From NCBI RefSeq assembly GCF_028369105.1, contig NZ_JAQNDO010000001.1:4866501-4930500 (forward strand): a DNA stretch of 64,000 bases. The letters run 5' to 3'. Source of the DNA: Polyangium mundeleinium (GTDB lineage: Bacteria > Myxococcota_A > Polyangia > Polyangiales > Polyangiaceae). Shown here in pieces: positions 51,442 through 60,413 of the stretch (position 1 is the first letter of the stretch; every line of letters starts with the position of its first letter). A program made the translations under genes and the position numbers. The notes under the pieces were generated by a model, which saw only the letters and a program-made list of their open reading frames with translations, was not told the origin of the DNA and did no database searches.

Positions 51442-54400
51442 TCAGGCGGCGGTTCGGGTCGTCGCCCGGCTCGTCCGCGAGCCACTCCTTGCAGAGCTGA
51501 AGCAGGCGGGCGTTCGCGGCGCGTCCCTTGAGGAACGAGCTCCGTAGCTCGTCGTCGAGGAGGGTCGCCGCGCGCTTGTGGATGTCGGCGCGGGCCGCGG
51601 CGAGCGTCGCGCGCGCTTCGTGGTGCGCGCCGAGGAGGAGGAGCGCCTCGACGCGCAGGAGCGTGAGCTCGGGCGGCGCCGGGGCCGGGTGCGCGCCGCG
51701 GGAAGGGCGCAAGGCGAGCGCGCGATCGAGGAGCGTGAGCGTCTTGTCCGGTTTCTTCGAGGCCAGGAAAAACGCCGCGCGTACGCCGTAGAGCGCGCCC
51801 GGGGGCGTCGAGGCGGCCCGGAGCGCGCCGAGCATCCGATCGGCCTTGTCGAGCTCGCCGAGCGCGATGCTCGCGCGCGCCGCGAGCAGGAGCGCCCGCC
51901 GCGCCGCGAGGCGCTCGCCCCGGGATTCGGCCTGGGCGGCCACGTCCTCGGCCATCGCCCGCGCCGGGACGAACGCGCCGCGCTCCAGGCTGCGCAGGGC
52001 CTCGAACGTGCTGCCCACGATCGAGGTCAGGCTGCCCTCGGGCTCCTGATCGAGGCCCTCCCGGAGCGCCTTGTCCGCCTGCTCGTGCGCGCCGAGCAGC
52101 AGGAGATCGAGGCCGACGTGGATGCGCGCATAAGGGAGATAGCGGCGGTCGCCGATCGTCTTGAAGCGCAGGACGCTCTCGCGATCGAGCCCGAGCGCGG
52201 CCCCCGGATCCTGCTCGACCGCGCGTGTCCAGTGGGCGTGGGTGTGCAGCATCCACGCGGCGACGACGGGCTCTCGCTCGGCGGCGGCGGCCGTGACGAG
52301 CCGCATGCGCTCGAGGTAGGGCAGGGCCGCGGCCGGCTCGTGATCGAGGAGCGCGTCGATCGTGGCGCTGAAGGCCCACGAGAGCGCGAGGACCGCGTCG
52401 GGCGCGGGGCGCTCGTCGAGGAGCTTGTGGAAGAGCTCGGCCGTGCCTTGCGCGTCGCCCTGGGCGAGCGCGGAGCGGATCGCGCCGCCGAGGGCGCGGG
52501 CGTGGTGGCGGCTGCCCGGGCGCGCGAAGAGGAAGGCGCAGCGGGCGGCCTCGTAGGCGCGGGCGTGGCTCGATCGCCAGCTCTGCGCGTCCGTGGCGAT
52601 GGCCCAGAGCTCGGCGGCGGCCTCGCCGTCGGCGCCGAGAGCGAGGCCTCGCTTGGCGAGGTCGATCGCCGCTTCGAGGGCGCCGCCCGAGAGGGCTTGC
52701 TCGGCCGCGTGTACGTAAAACTCGACCGCGCGGGGGCCGTCGCCGGCGCGCTCGAAGTGGAGCGCGAGCACGCTCTTGTCGCTCTCGCCCGCCGCGAGCA
52801 ACCACTCGGCCGCGCGCTTGTGGCCGAGCTGGAGATCGTCGTCCGTCAGGCGCGCGTACGCCGCCTCGCGCAGGAGCGGGTGGCGGAAGGCGTACTCGGT
52901 CTCGCCCGCGAAGCGGCTCTGCCGCCTCCGCGTGAGCAGCTCGCAATTGCAGAGTTTGTCGAGCGTCTTGCCGAGCGACCCCGTGGGCTCGTTGTGCCCG
53001 AAGACGATCGGCCCGAGCGCCCCCTCCCACGCCGCCTCGCCGAAGATGCTCGCGGCGCGCAGGACCCGCCGCGCCTCGTCGTCGAGCGACTTCGAATCGA
53101 TCCGCGCGTCCACCATGCCGAGCACCGACTCGGGCAGGGCGCCGCCGCGGCCCTCGTTCACCGCGCGGATGAGCTCTTCCAGGTAAAACGCGTTGCCGGC
53201 GCCGAGCTCGACGATCCGGTCGACCACGGCGCGCGGAGTCTGCGGGCCGAGCGCGCTCCGGACGATCCGCGCGGCGTCGTCCTTGTGGAGCGGGTGGAGC
53301 CGGACGTCTTGCACCTCGCGGCCTTCCCAGAGGCCGGGCAGCCGCTCGCGGACGTCGGGCCGCGAAAGCGCGAGCACCGCGAAGTCCCGATCCCGGAGCG
53401 CGTCGAGCGCGGCGTCCACGAGCTTCAGCGACGCGGCGTCGCTCCACTCGAGCTCCTCGAGCACGAGCAGGAAGGGCGTCTTGTCCGTGAGGGCGCGGAC
53501 GAAATCGAAGAACGCTTCCTTGATGTGATCGGCCATGAGGGCCGCGTCGCTGCGCGCGGCCCGGAGCTCGGTGCGCCCCTCGTCGGGGAAATGCAGACCC
53601 ACGACCTCGCCCAGAAACTCCGTCACGCGCCGTTTGTCGCTGCCGGCGAGGTAGGTCCCGACGAGCGCGCGGAGCTTCTCCTGGCTCGCGTCGGGCGGCT
53701 CGCCGGCCGAGATCCCGGCGGCGCTGCGGAGCGCCGAGCCGACGATGGAGAAGGCCGATCCGGCGCGGAGCGGATCGCCGCGGCCAAGGACGACGCTGAG
53801 GTTCGGCTTTTCGAGGGAGAGGCGCTCGACGAGCTCGAAGCGAAGGCGCGACTTGCCGGCGCCCGGCTCGCCGAGCACGAGCACGGCCCGCGGCCTCCTG
53901 CCCTGGAGCGCCTGCTCGACGTACTTGCAGACGGTGTCGAGCTCCTGGTCGCGCCCGATGTAGGGGCTCTTCTTGCCGAGCAGCGTGCGCACGGCACGCG
54001 TGGTCTCGCGCTCGCTGCGCAGCCAGAACTCGCCGAGGTAACTCGTCACGTCGAAGCGCGCGTCGAGGAAGGCGCACGCGACGTCGTTGACGCGCACGGG
54101 CCTCGGCCCCTTGCCCCCATCGAGGGTGGGCATGTCGAGCAAGTGAAAGACACCGTCGAGCATCTTGCCCACGGGCGCCTTGTCGTTCGCCTCGGCGTAC
54201 GCCGCGAAGATGGCCACGCGCGAGCCCTTCGCGAGCCCCGCGATCTCGAGCGCGAGCCTCGCTGCGCGTCGGGCGATCTCGGCGGGGTTGCCCCGGCCTT
54301 GGATCTTGATGAGCAGCGCGACGCCCGGCAGCTCGTGGAGCTGCTCGTTTTTCTTCGGATCGACCTCGGCGCGGATCGCGGCGACGACCTCGGGCGGCAG

Positions 54401-55471
54401 ACCACGCGGGGGCTTGTCGGCGAGGAGATCGTCGACGTCGGGGACGGGCTTCGCCGCGACCACGAAATGGAGCTGTTTTTCCAGCGGGCTCATCCGCTCG
54501 CTCGCGGGGACGGGCGGCGCCGGCGGGATCGGCGTGAACCTGCGGGCCCAGGGGTCGCTCGGCGAGGCGGGCGGGTAGGTCGTGATGACCGGGTTCGTGC
54601 GCCGCTCCGGGAGCGGCGGCCTCGTCGAGGCTTTTTTGGCGATGCCCTCGAGCGTGTTCGCGACGGTGGTGCCGTTCTGCGGCCGCTGCGAGGGATCCTT
54701 CGAGAGCATGCGGGCGATGAGCTCCGAGAGCGCGAACGGCACCTCGGGGCGGATCTCCGCGACGCGCGGCACCTCGGCCATCACGATTTTCGCGAGCACG
54801 ACGTGCTGCGGGCCGCCCTCGAAGGCCCTGCGGCCGGTGAGGCATTCGAAGAGCACGGCGCCGAGGCAAAAGATGTCGGCCGTCGCGTCCACGTTCCCGC
54901 CGTAGTCGATTTGCTCGGGCGCCATGTAGCCCACGGTCCCGATGACCACGCCGGTCGAGGTCATGTGGCCGCCCGCGAGGAGCGCGATGCCGAAATCGAT
55001 CACCTTCACCCGCTCGACGTCGGAGCCGACGAGGTGGATGTTCGAGGGCTTGATGTCGCGGTGCACGACGTCCGCCGCGTGCGCGGCGCCGAGGGCCTGC
55101 GCGACGCGATGGCCGAGCTTGAGCGTGTCCTCGATGCGCAGCGGGCCATTTTCGAGCACCTTGTCGAGGCCCCGGCCTTCGAGCCACTCCGTGGCGAGCC
55201 AGGGCTCGTTGTCGATCCTGCCGTGGTCGACGTAACGGACGATGTGCGGGTGGTTGCGCAGGTGCCGGGAGAGGATCTCGATCTCGCCGCGAAACCTCCG
55301 GAGCAAGCTCTCTTTGGGCGTGGAGCCGTCCCGGGGCTCCGCGACGAACTTGATCGCGACGCGCCCCCGCGTGTCCTTGTCGTAGGCGGGCCAGACGATG
55401 CCCATCCCTCCGTGGATGGCCGGCTCCTCCAGCACGAAACGACCGCCGATCACGTCACCTGATTTGTGCAC
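51422..55471 (-). CDS. Ser/Thr protein kinase fused to AAA ATPase and TPR-like region
   Basis: 1349 residues from GTG 55471; a TAG codon two triplets upstream rules out an earlier start. The kinase domain (about 10-285) has VAIK, HRDIKPSN, DFG in VIDFGIALL and GTVGYMAPEQ, a full active set. Residues 500-800 form an STAND-type ATPase with Walker A GEPGAGKS (about 530) and Walker B PFLLVLEELEW. The C-terminal 500 residues are tandem helical hairpins, TPR-like. This kinase-plus-STAND layout is common in myxobacteria, where it links a signal or protein complex to phosphorylation. Its 3' end overlaps the convergent coiled-coil gene of the GTPase operon. Confidence 0.93.
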   Translation of the reverse strand: MHKSGDVIGGRFVLEEPAIHGGMGIVWPAYDKDTRGRVAIKFVAEPRDGSTPKESLLRRFRGEIEILSRHLRNHPHIVRYVDHGRIDNEPWLATEWLEGRGLDKVLENGPLRIEDTLKLGHRVAQALGAAHAADVVHRDIKPSNIHLVGSDVERVKVIDFGIALLAGGHMTSTGVVIGTVGYMAPEQIDYGGNVDATADIFCLGAVLFECLTGRRAFEGGPQHVVLAKIVMAEVPRVAEIRPEVPFALSELIARMLSKDPSQRPQNGTTVANTLEGIAKKASTRPPLPERRTNPVITTYPPASPSDPWARRFTPIPPAPPVPASERMSPLEKQLHFVVAAKPVPDVDDLLADKPPRGLPPEVVAAIRAEVDPKKNEQLHELPGVALLIKIQGRGNPAEIARRAARLALEIAGLAKGSRVAIFAAYAEANDKAPVGKMLDGVFHLLDMPTLDGGKGPRPVRVNDVACAFLDARFDVTSYLGEFWLRSERETTRAVRTLLGKKSPYIGRDQELDTVCKYVEQALQGRRPRAVLVLGEPGAGKSRLRFELVERLSLEKPNLSVVLGRGDPLRAGSAFSIVGSALRSAAGISAGEPPDASQEKLRALVGTYLAGSDKRRVTEFLGEVVGLHFPDEGRTELRAARSDAALMADHIKEAFFDFVRALTDKTPFLLVLEELEWSDAASLKLVDAALDALRDRDFAVLALSRPDVRERLPGLWEGREVQDVRLHPLHKDDAARIVRSALGPQTPRAVVDRIVELGAGNAFYLEELIRAVNEGRGGALPESVLGMVDARIDSKSLDDEARRVLRAASIFGEAAWEGALGPIVFGHNEPTGSLGKTLDKLCNCELLTRRRQSRFAGETEYAFRHPLLREAAYARLTDDDLQLGHKRAAEWLLAAGESDKSVLALHFERAGDGPRAVEFYVHAAEQALSGGALEAAIDLAKRGLALGADGEAAAELWAIATDAQSWRSSHARAYEAARCAFLFARPGSRHHARALGGAIRSALAQGDAQGTAELFHKLLDERPAPDAVLALSWAFSATIDALLDHEPAAALPYLERMRLVTAAAAEREPVVAAWMLHTHAHWTRAVEQDPGAALGLDRESVLRFKTIGDRRYLPYARIHVGLDLLLLGAHEQADKALREGLDQEPEGSLTSIVGSTFEALRSLERGAFVPARAMAEDVAAQAESRGERLAARRALLLAARASIALGELDKADRMLGALRAASTPPGALYGVRAAFFLASKKPDKTLTLLDRALALRPSRGAHPAPAPPELTLLRVEALLLLGAHHEARATLAAARADIHKRAATLLDDELRSSFLKGRAANARLLQLCKEWLADEPGDDPNRRLIILPTP

Positions 55472-55527
55472 CGCCTACGAGGATGCACCAGCGGTGGGGG
55501 AGGAAAGCAAGGGGGACGGGGGCGGGT

Positions 55528-56814
55528 TCACGGCGGAGCCGGATTTTCCGGCAGCGTGGTCCCCGTCGTCGAGCAGGCTTCGGTGTACCCCTGCTGGCAG
55601 GCGCGCTCGCGCAGGTCGCGCTCCCACGGCGGGTAGGGCCGGAGGCCGCCCAGGCTCTCGTGGTGCATCCGGGCGAGGGCCGCGCAGGACTTGCCATGGG
55701 CCCTGTCGCAGGCGATCCGGTGGTATTGCACGGCGAGGTTGAGGTCCTGCGGGGCGGGGAAGAAATTTCCCTCCTCGTAGATGCGGCCGAGGTTGTGGCA
55801 GGCGAGCGGCTCCTTCTTGTCGCAGGCGAAGCGGTAGAGCTCGAGCGCCCGGCTGAGATCCTGCGGGACGTCCTCGCCGCGCTCCAGGGCGGCGGCGTAG
55901 TTGTTGCAGCCGAGGGGTTCGTCCTGGTCGCAGGCGCGGGCGTGCAGGGCGAGCGCGCGGCGCGTGTCTTTGGGCAGGCAGGCGCCTTTCTCGTAGGCAT
56001 GACCGAGGTTCGTGCATCCGAGCTGCTCGCCGCCCTTGCAGGTGCGCTCGTACGCGGCGACGGCCTTGCACATGTCCTTCGGGACGCCGAGCCCTTTTTC
56101 GTAGAGGAATCCGAGGTTGTTGCAGCCGAGCAGATCGCCGCCGTCGCAGGCCTGCGTGAAGAGCTGGCGCGCGCGGTCGAAGTCGACCGGGCCGCCGCGC
56201 CCCTGGCGGACGAGGTTGCCGAGGTTTACGCACGAGCCGGCATCGCCGAGCTTGCAGCCGCGCGCGTAGCACTTGCGGGCCCAGGACGGGTCCTCGCCGA
56301 CGCGCCCGAAATGCGTTTCGCGGATCAGGCCCTCGTTGCGGCAGCCGACGGCGAACCCGAGTTCACACGCTCGGATATAAAGCAGGCCCGCCGAGAAGGT
56401 ATCCTCCAGCACGCCGAGCCCGTGCTCGTAGAGGTTGCCGAGGTTCGTGCAGGCCTGGCCGCTGTCGAGGTTGCATCCGATGCGATAGAAGTCCGCCGCG
56501 CGCGACAGGTCGACGGGCACGCCTTTGCCATTGTGGAGGAGCCACCCGAGGTTGTTGCAACTGCTCGCGTCGCGGTAGGAGCAGCCCTTTTCGTAGTACG
56601 AGGCGGCCGTCTCGCTCTCGCTCCCGCCGAGGTCGCCTCGCTCGATCCGGACGCCGAGCTCGGTGCAGCTCGGCCCATCGCCCTTGGCGCAACGCGCGCG
56701 GAGCGTTTGGGGGGATGCGGCTGCGACGGCCACAGGGGCCTGCACCTGCGGGATCGCCGGCGTGGCGCAGCCGAGGAGCGCCGCGACGGGGAGGGCGAGG
56801 AGGACAGATCGCAT
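55528..56814 (-). CDS. Sel1-repeat, Cys-rich lipoprotein
   Basis: 428 residues with a lipobox signal (LLALPVAALLGCATP). About ten Sel1-like repeats follow, each with a paired-Cys pattern such as YEKGCSYRDASSCNNLGWLL or YRIGCNLDSGQACTNLG. The two Cys of a repeat would form a disulfide, as in Helicobacter Hcp proteins. Sel1 repeats mediate protein interactions, so this may be an outer-membrane or periplasmic scaffold. The start is ATG 56814. It is divergent from the desaturase gene. Confidence 0.9.
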   Translation of the reverse strand: MRSVLLALPVAALLGCATPAIPQVQAPVAVAAASPQTLRARCAKGDGPSCTELGVRIERGDLGGSESETAASYYEKGCSYRDASSCNNLGWLLHNGKGVPVDLSRAADFYRIGCNLDSGQACTNLGNLYEHGLGVLEDTFSAGLLYIRACELGFAVGCRNEGLIRETHFGRVGEDPSWARKCYARGCKLGDAGSCVNLGNLVRQGRGGPVDFDRARQLFTQACDGGDLLGCNNLGFLYEKGLGVPKDMCKAVAAYERTCKGGEQLGCTNLGHAYEKGACLPKDTRRALALHARACDQDEPLGCNNYAAALERGEDVPQDLSRALELYRFACDKKEPLACHNLGRIYEEGNFFPAPQDLNLAVQYHRIACDRAHGKSCAALARMHHESLGGLRPYPPWERDLRERACQQGYTEACSTTGTTLPENPAPP

Positions 56815-56983
56815 GGCAGGGTCGGAGCTAGCCGAGCCGCGCCCAGGATCCAAGAGGCTCGGCGCGTAGCTTTTTGCGCAGCCAAGAAGCCCTTGCGGAC
56901 CTTGCCACGGCGCGCGAGGTTGGATAAGAGCACGCGCACCGAAGCTTCTTCTTCGCCCGGATTCACGGGTCATCTTTCGGACC

Positions 56984-57985
56984 ATGCAGGGAAACGAGCT
57001 CGTCGCCGTCACGCGGCCCTTTGCCTCCGAGAATCGGGCCCGCAGCGTTTATCACGTCGCCTCGACGTTCGCGGTCCTCGCGCTCGCGACGGCCGTGGCC
57101 GCGGCCGCGCCGTACAAGCCGCTCCGGATCCTCGGCAGCGTGATCGAGGGGCTCGTGATCGTGCGCGCGTTCATCCTGTCGCACGACTTCCATCACGGCG
57201 CGCTCCTGCGCAAGTCCAAGGTGGGCAGCGTGATCTTCGGCCTCTACGGCGCGCTCGTGCTCACGCCGCCTCGGGTCTGGCGGCAGACGCACAACTACCA
57301 CCACGCGCACACGGCGAAGATCGTGGGCGCGCAGATCGGCTCGTACCCGGTGATGACGGTGGAGATGTGGAAGCGGGCGCCGCGCAGCAAGCGGATCGCG
57401 TATGCGCTCGCCCGCCACCCGCTGACGATCCTCTTCGGCTACGTGACGATCTTCCTCGCCGGGATGTGCATCTCGGCCTTCCTGCGCAATCCCAAGGAGA
57501 ACTGGGATTCGGCGGCGGCGTTCGTCCTGCACGCGGCGCTCGTCTCGACGATCACGTATTTCTTCGGCTGGGAGATGACGCTGCTCGTCCTCGTGGGCCC
57601 GCTGTTCATCGCGTGCGCGCTCGGCTCGTATCTCTTTTATGCGCAGCACAACTTCCCGGGCGTGCACATGCAGCCGCGGCAAACCTGGACGTTCGCGCGC
57701 GCGGCCGTGGAGTCATCGAGCTTCATGCGCTGCGGGCCGATCATGAGTTATTTCACGGGGGACATCGGGTATCACCACGTGCACCACCTGAACGCGGCGA
57801 TCCCGTTCTACCGGCTGCGCGAGGCGATGGCCGCGATCCCCGAGCTCCAGGTCGAGCCGCAGACGAGCCTGTCGCCGCGCGACATCCTGCATTGCTTCTC
57901 GCTGAAGTTGTGGGACCCGCAGACCGGCAAGATGGTGCCGTACCCGAAGGACGCACCCCCGGAAGAAGTGGCGGAGCCGGCCTGA
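56984..57985 (+). CDS. Membrane fatty acid desaturase
   Basis: Introduces a double bond into a lipid acyl chain with a di-iron centre. The 333-residue integral membrane protein has the three His boxes HDFHHG, HNYHHAH and GYHHVHH at the usual spacing, with hydrophobic segments between them. The C-terminal box HVHH with preceding QHNFPG resembles acyl-lipid or acyl-CoA desaturases. Regioselectivity cannot be predicted. It converges with the membrane cytochrome gene with a single base between them. A promoter probably lies in the 169 bases to the divergent Sel1 gene. Confidence 0.92.
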   Translation: MQGNELVAVTRPFASENRARSVYHVASTFAVLALATAVAAAAPYKPLRILGSVIEGLVIVRAFILSHDFHHGALLRKSKVGSVIFGLYGALVLTPPRVWRQTHNYHHAHTAKIVGAQIGSYPVMTVEMWKRAPRSKRIAYALARHPLTILFGYVTIFLAGMCISAFLRNPKENWDSAAAFVLHAALVSTITYFFGWEMTLLVLVGPLFIACALGSYLFYAQHNFPGVHMQPRQTWTFARAAVESSSFMRCGPIMSYFTGDIGYHHVHHLNAAIPFYRLREAMAAIPELQVEPQTSLSPRDILHCFSLKLWDPQTGKMVPYPKDAPPEEVAEPA

Positions 57986-57986
57986 T

Positions 57987-58772
57987 CTAGCGGGCCATGC
58001 GGCGGACGTAGGCTCGCAGCGCCTGCACGTCGGCGTCCGTGAGATCGGTGTTCGAGGGCATCATCATGCTCTTGCCCACGGCGCGGCCGCCCAAGCGGAT
58101 GATGCGCTCGATCGATTCGTCCTTCGTGGCGGTTTGCCATTCCGGATCGCCGAAATCACGCGGCCGCGGGAGGAGGTTCACCGCGGCCGGGCCGTCGCCG
58201 CGCCCGTTCACCCCATGGCACGGGGCGCATCGGAGCTCGTAGAGCTTGCGCGTCTCTTCGAGCGCGGCGCCCGTGAGCGCTTGCCGCGGTGCCTCCTGCT
58301 CCACGGAGAGCCGCGCGAGCGGGCGGGCATAAGGCATGAACGGCCAGGGGATCCCCACGAGAAGACACACGAGCGCGAGGCCCGCGCCCCACGCAGCGCG
58401 CTTGTGCTTGTCGCCGTCGCTCGTGCTTCGCCGCACGCGCACGCGGCCGACGTGGGCGCAGGCGAGCGCGAGCACCATGGAGAAGGCGTGCTCCACGAGG
58501 AAAAACCGGAGCGCCGAGGAGCGCATCGCGCCCGCGGGATCCTGGAAGGCGAGGTGCGTCATGGGGCTCAGCCACAGGTACATCACGAGGCCGAGCGTGA
58601 TCTGGAGGTCGAGCGAGGCGACGAAGAAGAGGCCGAGGCGGTCGTGGAGACGCTCGTACGCGCCGGATCGCCCGCGCGCGGCGTTGGCAGACGCGACGGT
58701 GGCGGCGAGGCCGAGCCCGAGGACGATCCAGCGGAGCCACGAGTGGAGCGTGAGGACGATCGGATAGAGCAT
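57987..58772 (-). CDS. Membrane-anchored mono-haem cytochrome c
   Basis: 261 residues from ATG 58772. The N-terminal half has four to five hydrophobic segments beginning LYPIVLTLHSWLRWIVLGLG, with His residues that could bind haem b or quinone. The C-terminal half is a cytochrome c domain with CAPCH (ELRCAPCHGVNGRGDG) and a downstream MMMP segment that can supply the Met ligand. The domain would lie on the periplasmic side. The HSWLRW start is shared by a small family of uncharacterised membrane proteins I recall from Bacteroidetes and others. It could deliver or accept electrons for a membrane oxidase; the adjacent desaturase suggests but does not prove a link. Confidence 0.8.
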   Translation of the reverse strand: MLYPIVLTLHSWLRWIVLGLGLAATVASANAARGRSGAYERLHDRLGLFFVASLDLQITLGLVMYLWLSPMTHLAFQDPAGAMRSSALRFFLVEHAFSMVLALACAHVGRVRVRRSTSDGDKHKRAAWGAGLALVCLLVGIPWPFMPYARPLARLSVEQEAPRQALTGAALEETRKLYELRCAPCHGVNGRGDGPAAVNLLPRPRDFGDPEWQTATKDESIERIIRLGGRAVGKSMMMPSNTDLTDADVQALRAYVRRMAR

Positions 58773-58929
58773 TCCCGCGGGCGCACCTTGCCACGCGCGT
58801 GCTCGTTGGGCAGGACGATCGAGCGGGCGCGGCGGCGAACGTCGCCCGATCGAGGCCTCAGCGGGCTTGCAGAGCAGAGGGCGAGAGGCGCAGACTCGCG
58901 CCCGCCCCAAGGGGCGCGGAGGGCAGCCG

Positions 58930-59566
58930 GTGGGACGTTTTATCGAGGTCTCGACAGAGATCGGGGGCACGACGGTCGTGGCCCGGTGTGCGTCGGAGCA
59001 GGCGCTCGAAGCGCGCACGATGATCGAGCGGGGGTTCGGCCCGCTCGCCGGACGAAAGCCGGCTCGAAGGCGCGGTGGTCGTGTTCGGCTGGGCCGCCTA
59101 CCGGCTCGAACGGCGCGAGGGCCAGCTCCTCGTGTGCGAGCCCAACTTCGACGAGGATCCGCGGCAATTTCGGCCCGACGTGACCGCGTCGCTCCGGGTC
59201 GTGGCGCGGCAGGTGGGGCTCGTGAAGATGCTCGGGGTCAAGCCGGAGGGGTGCCGCTTCGACGACAAGATCGTCGCGGACCGGGCGGCCTTGCGCGCCC
59301 CGGCGGTGGTTCTGCATCGGACGGGGATCGCGAAGGGCGGGGACGCCGGCTGGTACATGGGCCGCGCGGAGGCCAAGGGAAAACCGTCCGCCGAGGAGCT
59401 CGCCGGGTTCATGAGCTGCGGGCTCGTGCGGCTCGGCCGCGAGCGGCTGCTCGACGTGCTGGCGCTGCCCGTCGGGTACATCGCGCGATTCGACGGCGAT
59501 ACGCTGCTCGGGATCGCCGACGCGCGGAATCGCGAAGTGTATTCACCGAAGCGCGCGCGGACCTGA
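58930..59566 (+). pseudogene. Small protein with one frame break
   Basis: Starts at GTG 58930 (GRFIEVSTEIGGTTVVARC) and runs well to FGPLAG near 59,050, where one extra G appears to shift the frame. The protein resumes as DESRLEGAVVVFGWAAYRLERR and ends at 59566, giving about 211 residues if repaired. No in-frame start codon serves the second part upstream of GTG 59075. VVARQVGLVKMLGVKPEG and ADARNREVYSPKRART have clear coding character. I do not recognise the family. Confidence 0.6.
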
Positions 59567-59625
59567 CCGGCCTCTCTCCCGTGGCGCTTGGCAGGACCTT
59601 CGAGGCGCGGTAAGCCGCCGGGACC

Positions 59626-60261
59626 ATGCCGGATTCGATCACGCGCCCGAGGAGACTGTGGACCGTGCTTTTCGTGGCGAGCCTCGCCGCGTGCAGCCGC
59701 GGATCCGCGCCGTCGGAGGTGTCCTCGCCGTCGGGCGGTTCGTCGGGGTCGACCGAGGCGGCCGCGGGCTCAGGGGCGTCTGCTTCAGCGAACACGCCGC
59801 CGCGGAGGAGCCCGCGGCTCGACGATCCGCGCTGGCAGCGGGCGATGGATGACGATCCGGCGGGACTTCAAGCGCTCGCGGACGCGCTCGGCGCGGCGGG
59901 GCTCGTGGAGGCGCTCGGGGACGGCGGGGCGATCCTGAGGACGGCGCTCTCCGCCTTGCCGCTCGCGGACGACGCGGATCTCGCGCTCGGCGTGCTCGGC
60001 AAGCGGGCGCTCGCGGCGACGGACGAGGAGCGCGGGCCCACGCTCGAAGCCGTCCTCGGCGTGGCGGGCCGGCCCGCGACGGCGCGGGACCCGCTCGATC
60101 CGGAGGGCGCGTCGGAGGCGGGCGCGGCCGTGCTCTCGATCGCGGCAAACCCTGCGCTCCCGCGCGAGCACCGGGCGCTCGCGGTCTCGGCCGCGCGGGC
60201 GCTTGCCGAAAAGAAGATCCTCGACCCGGCGAAGATCCCCGGCGATCTCGATCCGCCCTGA
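59626..60261 (+). CDS. Lipoprotein of unknown function
   Basis: 211 residues with a lipobox signal (WTVLFVASLAACSRG). Residues 25-65 are a Ser/Gly/Ala linker. The remainder is all-helical with Ala/Leu-rich repeats (LQALADALGAAGLVEALG, ALLGVLGKRALA-like) that might be HEAT-type. No motif gives a function. It lies 60 bases after the frame-broken gene, on the same strand. Confidence 0.7.
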   Translation: MPDSITRPRRLWTVLFVASLAACSRGSAPSEVSSPSGGSSGSTEAAAGSGASASANTPPRRSPRLDDPRWQRAMDDDPAGLQALADALGAAGLVEALGDGGAILRTALSALPLADDADLALGVLGKRALAATDEERGPTLEAVLGVAGRPATARDPLDPEGASEAGAAVLSIAANPALPREHRALAVSAARALAEKKILDPAKIPGDLDPP

Positions 60262-60413
60262 CCCGAAAACCCTGGAAGACCGGGAGCGCCCGGGTTTGGC
60301 GCGCCGACCGGGCTTTCCATTCCGGCGGGTAAGCACATTTCTGGCAGCTTCGCGCCCGATATCGATGCGGGTCGCGCTTGAGTGGACCGGGTTTGCCGGG
60401 CGAAGCTCCGTGC

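Noticed and set aside
51578-55462. A 1294-codon plus-strand open frame antisense to the kinase-ATPase gene
   Set aside because: Biased Arg/Glu/Ala composition and no motifs; the minus strand has a complete kinase and P-loop ATPase.
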